Of a stretch of DNA of 64,000 nt, positions 56,237 to 64,000 are shown piece after piece. The position numbers were made by a program, and so were the translations under genes. Below the pieces are notes generated by a model, which was not told where the DNA came from, did not search any database, and saw only the letters and a program-made list of their open reading frames with translations. Each line of letters opens with the position of its first letter. Positions within the stretch are counted from its first letter, which is position 1. The stretch is from Bacteriovorax sp. PP10 (GTDB taxonomy: Bacteria; Bdellovibrionota; Bacteriovoracia; Bacteriovoracales; Bacteriovoracaceae): contig NZ_JAYGJQ010000001.1 of the NCBI RefSeq assembly GCF_035013165.1, positions 868,001 to 932,000 on the forward strand, read 5' to 3'.

Positions 56237-57175
56237 ATGACAGATAAAGATTACCAATCTGACTATGATAAAAGTCTGAGTACTCTGGAAGACATTCAAA
56301 TGCTTTCAGAGTTTTCAGTTTCTCCTTTAGTGAGCCACGCGTATTACTACCTTTCTGAAATGAAAAGAAAGGCCGATGCTATCTCTTCAGGGCAAGTTTC
56401 ACAGTTCGACCAGGTCGGAATGGTGTTGGATGAAAAGCTAACGTCAATCGTTTCTGAGTTCTTCGGAAACAAGTCACGTTTCAAAGAATTCTCTTACAAC
56501 AAATGCACAAACAAGATTGATCTGAAAAAGTGGAATATGGTTTTAGAGACTATTCCAGAAATTCTCTCTGTGGTGACATTATTTAATTACCATGGTGGAG
56601 CAGATGTACGTTTCGATGAAAATCGCTTCAGTGTATCGGGTTTAATCCTTCAGGATGGGAACCTAGAGCGCAATAGAAAGCTGATTTACGTCCTAACTAA
56701 AAAACTTTTACGAAATAAAGTTCTCCTGACATTTAATCTTGAAAGCACGGCGAGAACTGGATTATTTAAGTTGGATTTAAGAGCTGACCTTTCTCACGAT
56801 GAGTCTCTAAATTACAGAGTGAACTTCAAAGTGGACGGCGAGCACTACCTGATTGGGTTTTCCAACGTCTTTTGCCATTACAGAAGCAGCCTTGAGGATG
56901 TAAAACTTACAGGCGATCACAACATTATCGAAATCAGATCTGACTTATCGGTACACCATCGTTTTGGAATACCAGAGTTAACTCGTATAGAATCCGCCAA
57001 TAAAGAAATTTTACACTTTCCCTTTTTATTTCGCCCACTTTCCATCATACTACCTATGAAGGGCAATCTTGTTACGACAGGCCTTTCACGTAGTCTGGAT
57101 GACGACAACAAGAGAAAACAGGATGTTTCTAAGCACTTTCGCACTATCGATTTTTTCTCACTATTTAATCTCTAA
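56237..57175 (+). CDS. Unknown protein encoded in the flagellar operon
   Basis: 312 residues, cytoplasmic, no membrane segment. The N-terminal third is helical (EDIQMLSEFSVSP, SHAYYYLSEMKRK); the rest is beta-rich and includes FNYHGGADVRFDENRFSVSG and LESTARTGLFKLDLRADL. The latter (about residues 95-225) is loosely reminiscent of a GHKL-type ATPase fold, with no intact nucleotide motif; this is weak. It starts 2 bases after the fliA stop, so it is co-expressed with the sigma factor. No known flagellar protein matches. Confidence 0.72.
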   Translation: MTDKDYQSDYDKSLSTLEDIQMLSEFSVSPLVSHAYYYLSEMKRKADAISSGQVSQFDQVGMVLDEKLTSIVSEFFGNKSRFKEFSYNKCTNKIDLKKWNMVLETIPEILSVVTLFNYHGGADVRFDENRFSVSGLILQDGNLERNRKLIYVLTKKLLRNKVLLTFNLESTARTGLFKLDLRADLSHDESLNYRVNFKVDGEHYLIGFSNVFCHYRSSLEDVKLTGDHNIIEIRSDLSVHHRFGIPELTRIESANKEILHFPFLFRPLSIILPMKGNLVTTGLSRSLDDDNKRKQDVSKHFRTIDFFSLFNL

Positions 57176-57202
57176 AATTTTTTTTAGGACCGGGGAGCTA
57201 CT

Positions 57203-59566
57203 ATGCGTTTCACTCTAGGAAGGGCCGTACACTTTTATTATGTAACAGTGTTGGTTGCCATTACTACTTTGTTTGCTTACGGAGTTAAGCACTACTGGGA
57301 TACGGGATTACTGAACATTGATTATGTGAGTAACTTGTATGATGGAACCAGCAAAGTTAAAGCGGTTAAAGAAAGAAATGATGTTGATGAACTTAAAAAA
57401 TTCGTTGATGGTGACCGTATTAAAGACGCGAATAAAATCTTTACTCGTCTTGAATCAGACATCCAGGATTTAAAATCAATCAAAGCAATAGATGAAAAAA
57501 GCAACTTTGATGACAACTTGAAAACAGTGAAGTCATCTCTGATCGCTTTCCAGTCAGGCCCAGAGCTTTCAACGATTCTTAATAATCTAAACTCAAAAGT
57601 TTCAATCTTCGAAGCTTTCGTCACAGAAAAGAAATGGCCGACGCTAACAAGAATGTCGATCAACTTAAGAATGAGACTTTCTCCAAGCCGTTTAATGAAT
57701 GGTGGCCTATATAACTTTGAGAAAACTCAAAACCTTGCCATGTCAGTTAATAACGATCTTGAAGCGATGACTAATTTTACTGAGTCATCAGGGCTTCAAC
57801 CGGACATTAAACTTGCAATCATCAATAGAATTAAAACTCTTAAAAATGAATCAGCTAACCTGACAACATACCTTGAAGCACACACAAAGTTTAACCGCAC
57901 ATATAAAGAGTTTGCAGCAGGGTATTCAGCGTGGTTTAAACTTGTTGAGCCAGAAATCGCTTACAAGAAAATCCAGTTCGAAAAAAGCTCACAAACAGTA
58001 TTCTATTCATTGATTGCAGTCTTCTCAGGACTCGTGGCCTCAGTGATCATGGGATTTGTTATTTATAACTTCTCAGCAAAACGCTCTGCCGGGAAAACTG
58101 AAAAACTAGTCATCGACACAATTAAAGATGGTCTTCTTCCAGTTGAATCAAAACAAATTGCCAACTTCTCTCAAGAGTTCCAGTTAGAATTTGATAAATA
58201 TAGAGAGTACGCTCACAAGAGAATGGCCTTCGGATCAATCTTCCAGGAAGCAGTACCTTTTGCAACAATTCTTCTGGATTCAAATCTGAACATGGTTTGG
58301 GGTAACTCGCACTTTTATGAGCAATGGCAACTTCAAAACTTCAAAGAAGATGAAGAGTCACTAACATGGGATTTCCTACAAAGATTTACAAACCTTGAAG
58401 ACAATAGCTCAATTCTAAGTGCCCTTCGTATGAGTACATCTGGAGCTTACAAGATTCAGGTTAAATCAAATACGATGTCGGCAGCTATGCCTTACGAGAT
58501 GTACGTTTCTCCGGTTGAGTACTCAAATCAAAAACGTATTATGGTGATCTTTTACCCAAGAGTAGAAGCACAACAAGATTTAATTGATCAGAAAATCGCC
58601 ATCACAACGACAATTATGCAAGCACTAGACCTGCAGATTGAAGAGAAGATGACGACTGAACATAAAAATGAACTTCGTATCGCTTCTGAAAAAGCGGGTG
58701 TATCGGATGTTTATTCAAAACTCACTCAGTACATTGAAAAAGCAGAGTCTATCCAGGACGAGCTTAACAATGAAATTGAAACACTTGAAACGAAGTGTGC
58801 TGATCATAGAAATACTTCAAGTGAGATGAGAAAGTCATTGGTAGCTTCTTTTGAAACATCAAGAGCTTCAGTTGATAGATACAATCAATTTAAAAACTCA
58901 GTTTCAATGGTATTGGATTCTCGCGATCAATTAGAAGAGCAGTTTAAGTTTGCTATGAACTCTTCAAGAGAGATTTTCAAGGATCAAGGACGCATTCTTT
59001 CATCAGCTGAAAAAGCGGAGAAGAATGTTGATGACTACATCAGAAGCTTAAGAACGATTACGGTACTAAAAGGTGAATTTAAAGAATTAAGATCAAATGT
59101 TGAAGAGTTCAAAACTCGCATCGTTCAGGCCCTTGATCAACTTCTAATTTTCCAAAACCACGAAAGTGACACTCAAAGAGTGGATCAATTCTTAGGGAAA
59201 ATAAAATTTGAAATGAAAGGATTTGAAAAAGTTCTTTCTAGCTTTGGTGAAGTTGTGACTCAACTTGATGTTACGGTGACTAAAGTTGATATGATGTCTG
59301 AATCAAGAGAGAAGGTTGACTTAGATAGCATCCGTTACAGAATGGAGTCCCTAAAGAACAATCTGGAGAACGTTCAATTCTCAGCAAATAAAATCACTCA
59401 GACAGCTCATTCAAAAGATGAAGAGATGATTGGGGCGTTAAGAGTTTTAGTTGGTAACTTAAAAACTGAAATGAAACGTATCAATGAAATGTGCAGAATG
59501 ACGGGGATGAGTACAGAGCATTTAAATGCGATCTCTCCAGGTCAACAACCAGAAAATCAGGTTTAA
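57203..59566 (+). CDS. Membrane PAS-domain coiled-coil protein, receptor-like
   Basis: 787 residues. A first membrane segment lies at about 11-27 and a second at about 265-290 (VFYSLIAVFSGLVASVIMGF); they frame a helical periplasmic sensor of about 235 residues. A cytoplasmic linker (HAMP not obvious) leads to a PAS domain (about 345-460: FATILLDSNLNMVWGNSHFYEQW). A long coiled-coil region follows to the end. The overall layout copies a chemoreceptor, but the MCP signalling hairpin (conserved E-A-A-R-A-G-E type tip) is absent, and there is no kinase, GGDEF or EAL. It is last in the flagellar operon. It may be a polar scaffold or chemotaxis accessory protein (inference). GGGGAG precedes the ATG. 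Confidence 0.75.
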   Translation: MRFTLGRAVHFYYVTVLVAITTLFAYGVKHYWDTGLLNIDYVSNLYDGTSKVKAVKERNDVDELKKFVDGDRIKDANKIFTRLESDIQDLKSIKAIDEKSNFDDNLKTVKSSLIAFQSGPELSTILNNLNSKVSIFEAFVTEKKWPTLTRMSINLRMRLSPSRLMNGGLYNFEKTQNLAMSVNNDLEAMTNFTESSGLQPDIKLAIINRIKTLKNESANLTTYLEAHTKFNRTYKEFAAGYSAWFKLVEPEIAYKKIQFEKSSQTVFYSLIAVFSGLVASVIMGFVIYNFSAKRSAGKTEKLVIDTIKDGLLPVESKQIANFSQEFQLEFDKYREYAHKRMAFGSIFQEAVPFATILLDSNLNMVWGNSHFYEQWQLQNFKEDEESLTWDFLQRFTNLEDNSSILSALRMSTSGAYKIQVKSNTMSAAMPYEMYVSPVEYSNQKRIMVIFYPRVEAQQDLIDQKIAITTTIMQALDLQIEEKMTTEHKNELRIASEKAGVSDVYSKLTQYIEKAESIQDELNNEIETLETKCADHRNTSSEMRKSLVASFETSRASVDRYNQFKNSVSMVLDSRDQLEEQFKFAMNSSREIFKDQGRILSSAEKAEKNVDDYIRSLRTITVLKGEFKELRSNVEEFKTRIVQALDQLLIFQNHESDTQRVDQFLGKIKFEMKGFEKVLSSFGEVVTQLDVTVTKVDMMSESREKVDLDSIRYRMESLKNNLENVQFSANKITQTAHSKDEEMIGALRVLVGNLKTEMKRINEMCRMTGMSTEHLNAISPGQQPENQV

Positions 59567-59584
59567 GTTTAGTAAAAAACCTAA

Positions 59585-59617
59585 TAAAAAAAGGCCCACT
59601 CTGTGGGCCTTTTTTAT
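59585..59617. terminator. Bidirectional Rho-independent terminator
   Basis: Stem GGCCCAC/GTGGGCC (59593-59599, 59603-59609), loop TCT, A run before, T run after. It ends both the flagellar operon and the convergent coaE. Confidence 0.92.
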
Positions 59618-59624
59618 TTCTAAA

Positions 59625-60266
59625 TTAGTTAGTTAGTTCGTGTAATACCTTAATGAAGTTGTGATTAAGATCTGTATGTGTCCCAATGTTCTCAATAAAC
59701 AAATCGGCCTTCTTTTTCTTTTCTTCAATATCCATCTGTTTAGCTAAAATCGTCTCAGCTAATTCCAGGCTGATATTATCTCTTTTCACTAAACGCTCTA
59801 ATTGAATTGAGCGAGGCGAGTAAGCACAAACCGAAACATCAGTCTTAGAATGAAGACCTTTTTCAAATAAAAGAGGAACGTCGTAAACGATATACTTATG
59901 CGGACCAAACTCATTGTAGGCCGCTTTAAAAGCATCTGGCATCTGAGCGTAGATAAACGTTTCAAGCTTCCCTTGATTCTGAGGAGTCTTAAATGCAAGC
60001 TCTCTAAGCGTCTTAAAGTGAATCGTATCATCAATAATCGCTTCAAGAAAATGCTTCTGAACAAAATCAAACGACTCTTTCTTCTGATAAATACTCTTCA
60101 CCAATCGATCAGCATCAATCACTGGTATATTTTCATCTCTAAACATCTGGGCAATCGTCGTCTTTCCAGTGGCAATACCACCAGTCAGTCCTACAATAGG
60201 CACTGGAATGTTATAGAGTCTTGTCGTCGGATCTTTAGTGATCCACTTACTTGCTAGCTTTTTCAT
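59625..60266 (-). CDS. coaE: Dephospho-CoA kinase
   Basis: About 213 residues from the ATG at 60266, which has AAGG just upstream and overlaps the end of mazG by 20 bases. It phosphorylates dephospho-CoA, the last step of CoA synthesis. The P-loop is GLTGGIATGKTT, followed by the substrate-site DADRLVKSIY and VYDVPLLFEKGL (Walker B/CoA-binding region). An N-terminal extension of about 20 residues (KKLASKWITKDPTTRLYN) precedes the kinase core. The C-terminus is normal. Confidence 0.92.
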   Translation of the reverse strand: MKKLASKWITKDPTTRLYNIPVPIVGLTGGIATGKTTIAQMFRDENIPVIDADRLVKSIYQKKESFDFVQKHFLEAIIDDTIHFKTLRELAFKTPQNQGKLETFIYAQMPDAFKAAYNEFGPHKYIVYDVPLLFEKGLHSKTDVSVCAYSPRSIQLERLVKRDNISLELAETILAKQMDIEEKKKKADLFIENIGTHTDLNHNFIKVLHELTN

Positions 60267-61062
60267 GTACCTTAGCTTGGTTCCAGTAAACATCCATCTG
60301 CTCTTGATTCATGCTCTCAAGTCGTTTACCACTTTTTTCCATTAGGTCTTCCATTGAATGAAAGCGTCTTAGGAATTTTTTATTGGCAGCGTGAAGGGCA
60401 GCATCAGCGTCCATATCAAGGTGACGAGCAAGTTGAGCGATAGAAAACAATAAGTCTCCCATCTCTTCAAACACAGCATCGCGATTAATTGGTCTATGAG
60501 GAGTTAATTCTTCTTTAAGTTCCTGCCACTCTTCTTCAACTTTGTAAGCAACCTGAGTGTAGTCATCCCAATCAAATTTTAAATCGTTCGTTTTCTTACC
60601 AATCTTTGTCGCTGCAAGAAGAGAAGGAGCATTTAAAACGGATTTCTTAATTCTATGGTGAGTCGCCTCGCCAGCTTCGCGTAGTTTTTCTTCAGCCTTA
60701 ATCTTTTCCCAGTTAAGTACAACCTGATCAGCTGTTATTGCAGTATTTTTGTTTTCAAAAACATGTGGGTGACGGCGAACAAGTTTTTCAGTTAAAACTT
60801 TTGAAACAGATTCAATATCAAATTGATTTTTCTCAGAGGCCAGTTGCGCATGCAATAATACTTGCATTAAAACATCGCCAATTTCCTCTTCCATTTTCTT
60901 TGGATCTTTTTCTTCAACGGCTTCAACAAATTCGTATGATTCTTCCAGAAGATATTTAAGAAGACTTTCGTGAGTTTGTTTCAAATCCCAAGGACAGCCA
61001 TCGACTGGATCTCTTAGAGCAGCGATTACGTCTTTTAGTTTTTCGAAATTACTTTTATTCAT
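60247..61062 (-). CDS. mazG: MazG nucleoside triphosphate pyrophosphohydrolase
   Basis: About 271 residues from the ATG at 61062 (AGGTG at 6 bases upstream), with two MazG modules. The first reads LRDPVDGCPWDLKQTHESL, then LLEESYEFVEAVEEKDP and EEIGDVLMQVLLHA, containing the EExxE...ExxD metal motif. The second module has EEEWQELKEEL and EEMGDLLFSIAQLARHL, also intact. MazG hydrolyses NTPs to NMPs and cleans the nucleotide pool. It overlaps coaE at its 3' end, forming a two-gene operon divergent from ybeY. Confidence 0.93.
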   Translation of the reverse strand: MNKSNFEKLKDVIAALRDPVDGCPWDLKQTHESLLKYLLEESYEFVEAVEEKDPKKMEEEIGDVLMQVLLHAQLASEKNQFDIESVSKVLTEKLVRRHPHVFENKNTAITADQVVLNWEKIKAEEKLREAGEATHHRIKKSVLNAPSLLAATKIGKKTNDLKFDWDDYTQVAYKVEEEWQELKEELTPHRPINRDAVFEEMGDLLFSIAQLARHLDMDADAALHAANKKFLRRFHSMEDLMEKSGKRLESMNQEQMDVYWNQAKVHEKASK

Positions 61063-61109
61063 TTGCGGCACCTGTTAAATTTTGTTACCTTTTTAGAAAG
61101 GACAGAGAC

Positions 61110-61619
61110 ATGAAACTTACAATATTTTACCAGAATAGTGGAGTAAAGAAAGACACTAGCAGCATGGAGAGCGTGATTTCTGCTCTACAGAGTGTTCTGG
61201 CAAAAAACTTAACTAAAAATCCCCATTTCGCAGGTGTCAAAGAAGTCAGCATGACAATGACTCTTTGTGGAAAAACCAAAATCCGAACTTTAAACAAACA
61301 ATACCGTCAGAAAGATTATGTGACGGACGTTCTGTCATTTCCCATTTATGACAATCTTCGCCCTGATAAGAAGCCCCGTGGCCGCAATCTTTCGCAGATG
61401 GACTTAGGTGATTTGGTTATTTGTAAAGAAAAAGCATTGTCCCAGGCCCGTGAGTTTGAGATAACTTACGAACAAGAAGTTGTTCACCTCGCAGTTCACG
61501 GTTTTTTACACCTGATCGGCTTTGACCATGAAATCTCGAATAAAGAAGAGAAGATCATGGAAGCTCACGAAAACGAGCTGGTGGGACAAGTTTACAAAAT
61601 ACTTAAAAAGAAGAAATAA
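61110..61619 (+). CDS. ybeY: Endoribonuclease YbeY, rRNA maturation factor
   Basis: 169 residues. The zinc motif HGFLHLIGFDH (the family's HGxLHLxGYDH) is intact, and the conserved RxLNxxYRxxDxxTDVLSFP stretch is present in RTLNKQYRQKDYVTDVLSFP. YbeY processes the 3' end of 16S rRNA and acts in ribosome quality control. The stop lies 2 bases before the prfB start, so two translation genes share an operon. AAAGGAC precedes the ATG. Confidence 0.95.
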   Translation: MKLTIFYQNSGVKKDTSSMESVISALQSVLAKNLTKNPHFAGVKEVSMTMTLCGKTKIRTLNKQYRQKDYVTDVLSFPIYDNLRPDKKPRGRNLSQMDLGDLVICKEKALSQAREFEITYEQEVVHLAVHGFLHLIGFDHEISNKEEKIMEAHENELVGQVYKILKKKK

Positions 61620-61621
61620 AT

Positions 61622-62765
61622 ATGAATGAGCAAATTAAAATCGAACTCAATGAAAAGCGTCTGAGTATTAAATCCTACGCAGACAAGCTAGACCTTTTAC
61701 GGAGGTCGCTTTGAAATTGAGAAAAAACAAGGTCGCTTAGGAGAAATCACTCGCATTGAAGCGATGGATGGATTCTGGGATGACGCTCCCAATGCTGCCA
61801 AAATTCAAAAAGAAAAATCAGTCCTTGATGAAGTTGTAAAAACTTATCTGCATTTAAAACAATTATACGATGACTTCGATGTGCTTTGGGAATTCGCCAG
61901 CACTGAAAACGATGAATCATCGGCCGTAGAAGCGATTGATTCTTATAAAAACTTTCTCGTTGAATTCAATCTTGCCGAACAAAAAGTTCTGCTTTCAGAT
62001 GAACTCGATCCAAACAACGCTATCGTCACAGTTAACTCTGGTGCCGGTGGAACAGAGTCTTGCGATTGGGCCTACATGATCATGCGAATGATTATCCGCT
62101 GGGCAGAATCTAAAAAATTCAAAGTGCAAATTTTAGACACTCAAGAAGGGGATTCAGCAGGGATTAAGTCGGCAACGATCACGATCACCGGGAACTACGC
62201 TTTCGGTTTACTAAAATCAGAATCAGGTGTGCATAGACTTGTTCGTCTCTCACCATTTGACTCTGCCGGAAGACGCCACACTTCGTTTGCTTCACTCTTT
62301 GTTTCAGCTGAGATCGACGACACAGTTGAAATTGATATTCAGGATAAAGATTTAAGAATCGACGTTTACCGCTCAGGTGGATCTGGTGGACAGTCCGTTA
62401 ACACGACTGACTCTGCTGTTCGTATCACTCACATTCCAACTAATACAGTTGTTGTTTGTCAGAATGAGCGCTCTCAGTTGCAAAACAAAGCGCAGGCCAT
62501 GAAAGTTCTTCGCTCTCGTCTTTATGAGCTAGAGATGGCAAAAAGAAGAGTCAAAGAAGCTGAGCTTGAAGCGACTAAAAAAGATATCGCATGGGGAGCA
62601 CAGATCAGATCATATGTTCTTCACCCATACAAACTAGTCAAAGATCACCGTACAGATTTTGAATCTTCACAAGCTGAAAAAGTTCTCGAAGGAGACTTGG
62701 ATAGTTTTATTGACGCCTACTTAAGATGGGTTGTTGAAGAGGAAACTAAACGTGAAGTCCACTAA
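61622..62765 (+). CDS. prfB: Peptide chain release factor 2, made by programmed +1 frameshift
   Basis: RF2 terminates translation at UGA and UAA. The gene is in two frames: 61622-61711 (30 codons, then TGA at 61712-61714) and, after a +1 shift, 61713-62765, giving 380 residues. The shift site has a Shine-Dalgarno-like GGAGG, a 3-base spacer TCG and CTT TGA, the same geometry as in E. coli. The stop-codon recognition tripeptide SPF (residues 210-212) identifies RF2, and the peptidyl-hydrolysis motif GGQ is at 255-257. The loop is autoregulatory: low RF2 favours the shift. A simple frame from the ATG at 61764 would miss the first ~47 residues. Confidence 0.97.
61701..61714 (+). promoter_or_regulatory. 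prfB programmed +1 frameshift signal
   Basis: GGAGG (61701-61705), TCG, slippery CTT (61709-61711) and in-frame TGA (61712-61714). The P-site tRNA slips from CTT to TTT and decoding continues with GAA at 61713. Confidence 0.95.
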
Positions 62766-63954
62766 TAACTTTCGCATTTTTCTGACTCTATTTTTAGATA
62801 GCACTACTAAAAAATTCTTAGTCGGAGTTCTGGTTGGACTCGCATTTTCTATTGCCGTGATTCTCTCGACTGTCGGAATTATGGATGGGTTTGAGCGTGC
62901 TCTTCGCCACGGTTTAAAAAAATCGGCCGGCGATATTACGATGAAATACTCCAATGGCTTTTTCACGGTTAACGAAAGACTAAAAAAAGAACTTGAAGAT
63001 GCTGAAGTTAAAAACTACGCACCTATGATTGAGACAGAGAGTTTTCTAATCTTCAATGATGAATCTCGTGGTGTGCAGATTAAAGCTATTAATCCAGTTT
63101 ACGGACGAGTGGTTGGCATTCCTTTAAATCTTGAACCTCATACCGTTGGAATCGGTTCAGAAATCGCTCGCATTAATAAAATCGCTATTGGCGATGAAAT
63201 TGTTTTAGCTTTTGGAAAAGGCGGTGATGAATTTAAAAACATGCCGACTCTGAAGCGCTTTAAAGTTGCTCAAATTGTCACTCATGGTGTATTTCAAAAA
63301 GACGCCCGTATTGTCTATACTCGTTTAGATGAAGTGCAAGCGCTGCTTGGGCTTGCCAGCAAAGTGAACATTATCGCTTTTAACATTGATCGCACCAAAC
63401 TAGGTTCAGGCAATGACCTGCAAGCAATTGAAGCAAAATTAACTGACTTAAGAATGCGTTTTGAGCCAGAGTTTTACTTCAAACCTTACTGGAGAGAATA
63501 CGGTTCTCTGATTGAAGCGGTTCAGGCCGAAAAAGTTCTTATCAGCTTAATCCTACAATTAATCGTGGTGATCTCAGTCTTCAACGTTTTAGCTTTAATT
63601 TATTTTATCAATGAGAAAAAATCAAAAGAGCTTTTCTTATTTAAGGCCTTGGGCCTTTCTAAAAAAAGTATGAACAATCTCTGGATCAAATTAGTGATGA
63701 TGATGTGGGTGGTAGCTTGTGTTTTATCAATCGCATTTGTTCAGCTGTTTCGCTTGATGCTTTTAAAACTTCCTTTTTTCGCATTGCCTGCGGAAGTTTA
63801 CCATATGCCGAGAATTGATATTTATTTGTCACTCTTTGATTACGTAATGGTTTTTGCCCTAGCTTTAGTATGGATGCTATTAATTACTTACTATCTTCTG
63901 AGAAAACTAAGAAACAAGAGTTTACTAGAAGGACTTCGCCAGGAATTTGCATGA
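62752..63954 (+). CDS. LolC/LolE-like ABC transporter permease (FtsX fold)
   Basis: About 400 residues from a GTG at 62752 (AGAGGA 8 bases upstream), overlapping the end of prfB by 14 bases. It has the MacB/LolC layout: one N-terminal membrane helix (about 22-45), a large periplasmic domain (about 46-255), and three C-terminal helices of the FtsX domain. Recognisable stretches are VGIMDGFERALRHGL and the end segment ELFLFKALGLSKKSMNN. With the ABC ATPase that follows, it should release lipoproteins from the inner membrane for transport to the outer membrane, which fits the many lipoproteins encoded here. LolC versus LolE cannot be separated. Confidence 0.87.
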   Translation: MKSTNNFRIFLTLFLDSTTKKFLVGVLVGLAFSIAVILSTVGIMDGFERALRHGLKKSAGDITMKYSNGFFTVNERLKKELEDAEVKNYAPMIETESFLIFNDESRGVQIKAINPVYGRVVGIPLNLEPHTVGIGSEIARINKIAIGDEIVLAFGKGGDEFKNMPTLKRFKVAQIVTHGVFQKDARIVYTRLDEVQALLGLASKVNIIAFNIDRTKLGSGNDLQAIEAKLTDLRMRFEPEFYFKPYWREYGSLIEAVQAEKVLISLILQLIVVISVFNVLALIYFINEKKSKELFLFKALGLSKKSMNNLWIKLVMMMWVVACVLSIAFVQLFRLMLLKLPFFALPAEVYHMPRIDIYLSLFDYVMVFALALVWMLLITYYLLRKLRNKSLLEGLRQEFA

Positions 63955-64000
63955 GTTCGAACGTTATTATTAAAATTGAAAATGTGAAGAAAACTTATAC
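63951..64000 (+). CDS. ABC transporter ATP-binding protein, start only (LolD-like)
   Basis: The first 16 codons (MSSNVIIKIENVKKTY) are present and the window ends. The I-x-I-x-NVxKxY start is typical of ABC ATPase subunits. The ATG overlaps the permease stop (ATGA), matching the usual lolC-lolD order. Everything else lies outside the window. Confidence 0.75.
   Translation, partial: MSSNVIIKIENVKKTY

Noticed and set aside
61764-62765. prfB starting at the ATG at 61764
   Set aside because: The upstream frame with the CTT-TGA shift site encodes the expected N-terminus of RF2.

Overview
This window is about 64 kb of AT-rich chromosomal DNA from a flagellated Gram-negative bacterium. Gene content and order fit a Bdellovibrio-like predator, most likely the Bacteriovorax/Peredibacter branch of Bdellovibrionota. 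The assignment is inference; it rests on the flagellar order fliL-M-N-O-P-Q-R-flhB-A-F-G-fliA, many small secreted proteins, lipoprotein fibres with S74 chaperone tails, bacterial fibrinogen-like (YCD...GGGWT) proteins and an SWIB-domain protein. No rRNA, CRISPR array, integrase or insertion sequence was seen.

Layout. 1-8.7 kb: end of an oligopeptidase B gene, a VOC protein, a threonine-aldolase-like enzyme, a urea transporter, and a run of small exported proteins of unknown function with an SWIB protein. 8.7-10.4 kb: tRNA-Glu and tRNA-Lys, divergent from mtaB. 10.4-16.2 kb: two secreted proteins, then a three-gene xanthine dehydrogenase operon (xdhA-xdhB-xdhC). 16.3-24.3 kb: a Cys-repeat exported protein, an L,D-transpeptidase, a sigma-28-controlled secreted protein, the serA-like/purA/GNAT operon, a dCMP deaminase and a PilZ protein. 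24.5-35.2 kb: surface region with a giant Gly-rich repeat protein, a very large lipoprotein fibre interrupted by one in-frame TGA, and a fibrinogen-like protein overlapping the fibre gene by one base. 35.3-44.3 kb: uvrC, a uracil-DNA-glycosylase-like protein, a SpoIID-type protein next to an amidase, a DsbA-like lipoprotein and an HU/IHF protein. 44.4-59.6 kb: the flagellar export/switch/number-control operon ending in fliA, an unknown protein and a PAS membrane protein. 59.6-64 kb: coaE and mazG (minus), then ybeY, prfB with its programmed frameshift, and lolC/lolD-like genes.

Most notable. (i) The fibre/fibrinogen-like pair forms a candidate prey- or surface-adhesion unit; its single stop codon sits where an internal duplicate has Trp. 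(ii) FlhF has lost the GTPase signature motifs, and the neighbouring FlhG shows no FlhF-activating motif at its N-terminus. (iii) A CX14C 'HP...EY' module is shared by two exported proteins. (iv) A near-perfect FliA promoter (TAAAGTTT-N11-GCCGATGA) precedes a secreted protein far from the flagellar operon. (v) UvrC keeps its catalytic residues but lacks the C-terminal HhH domain.
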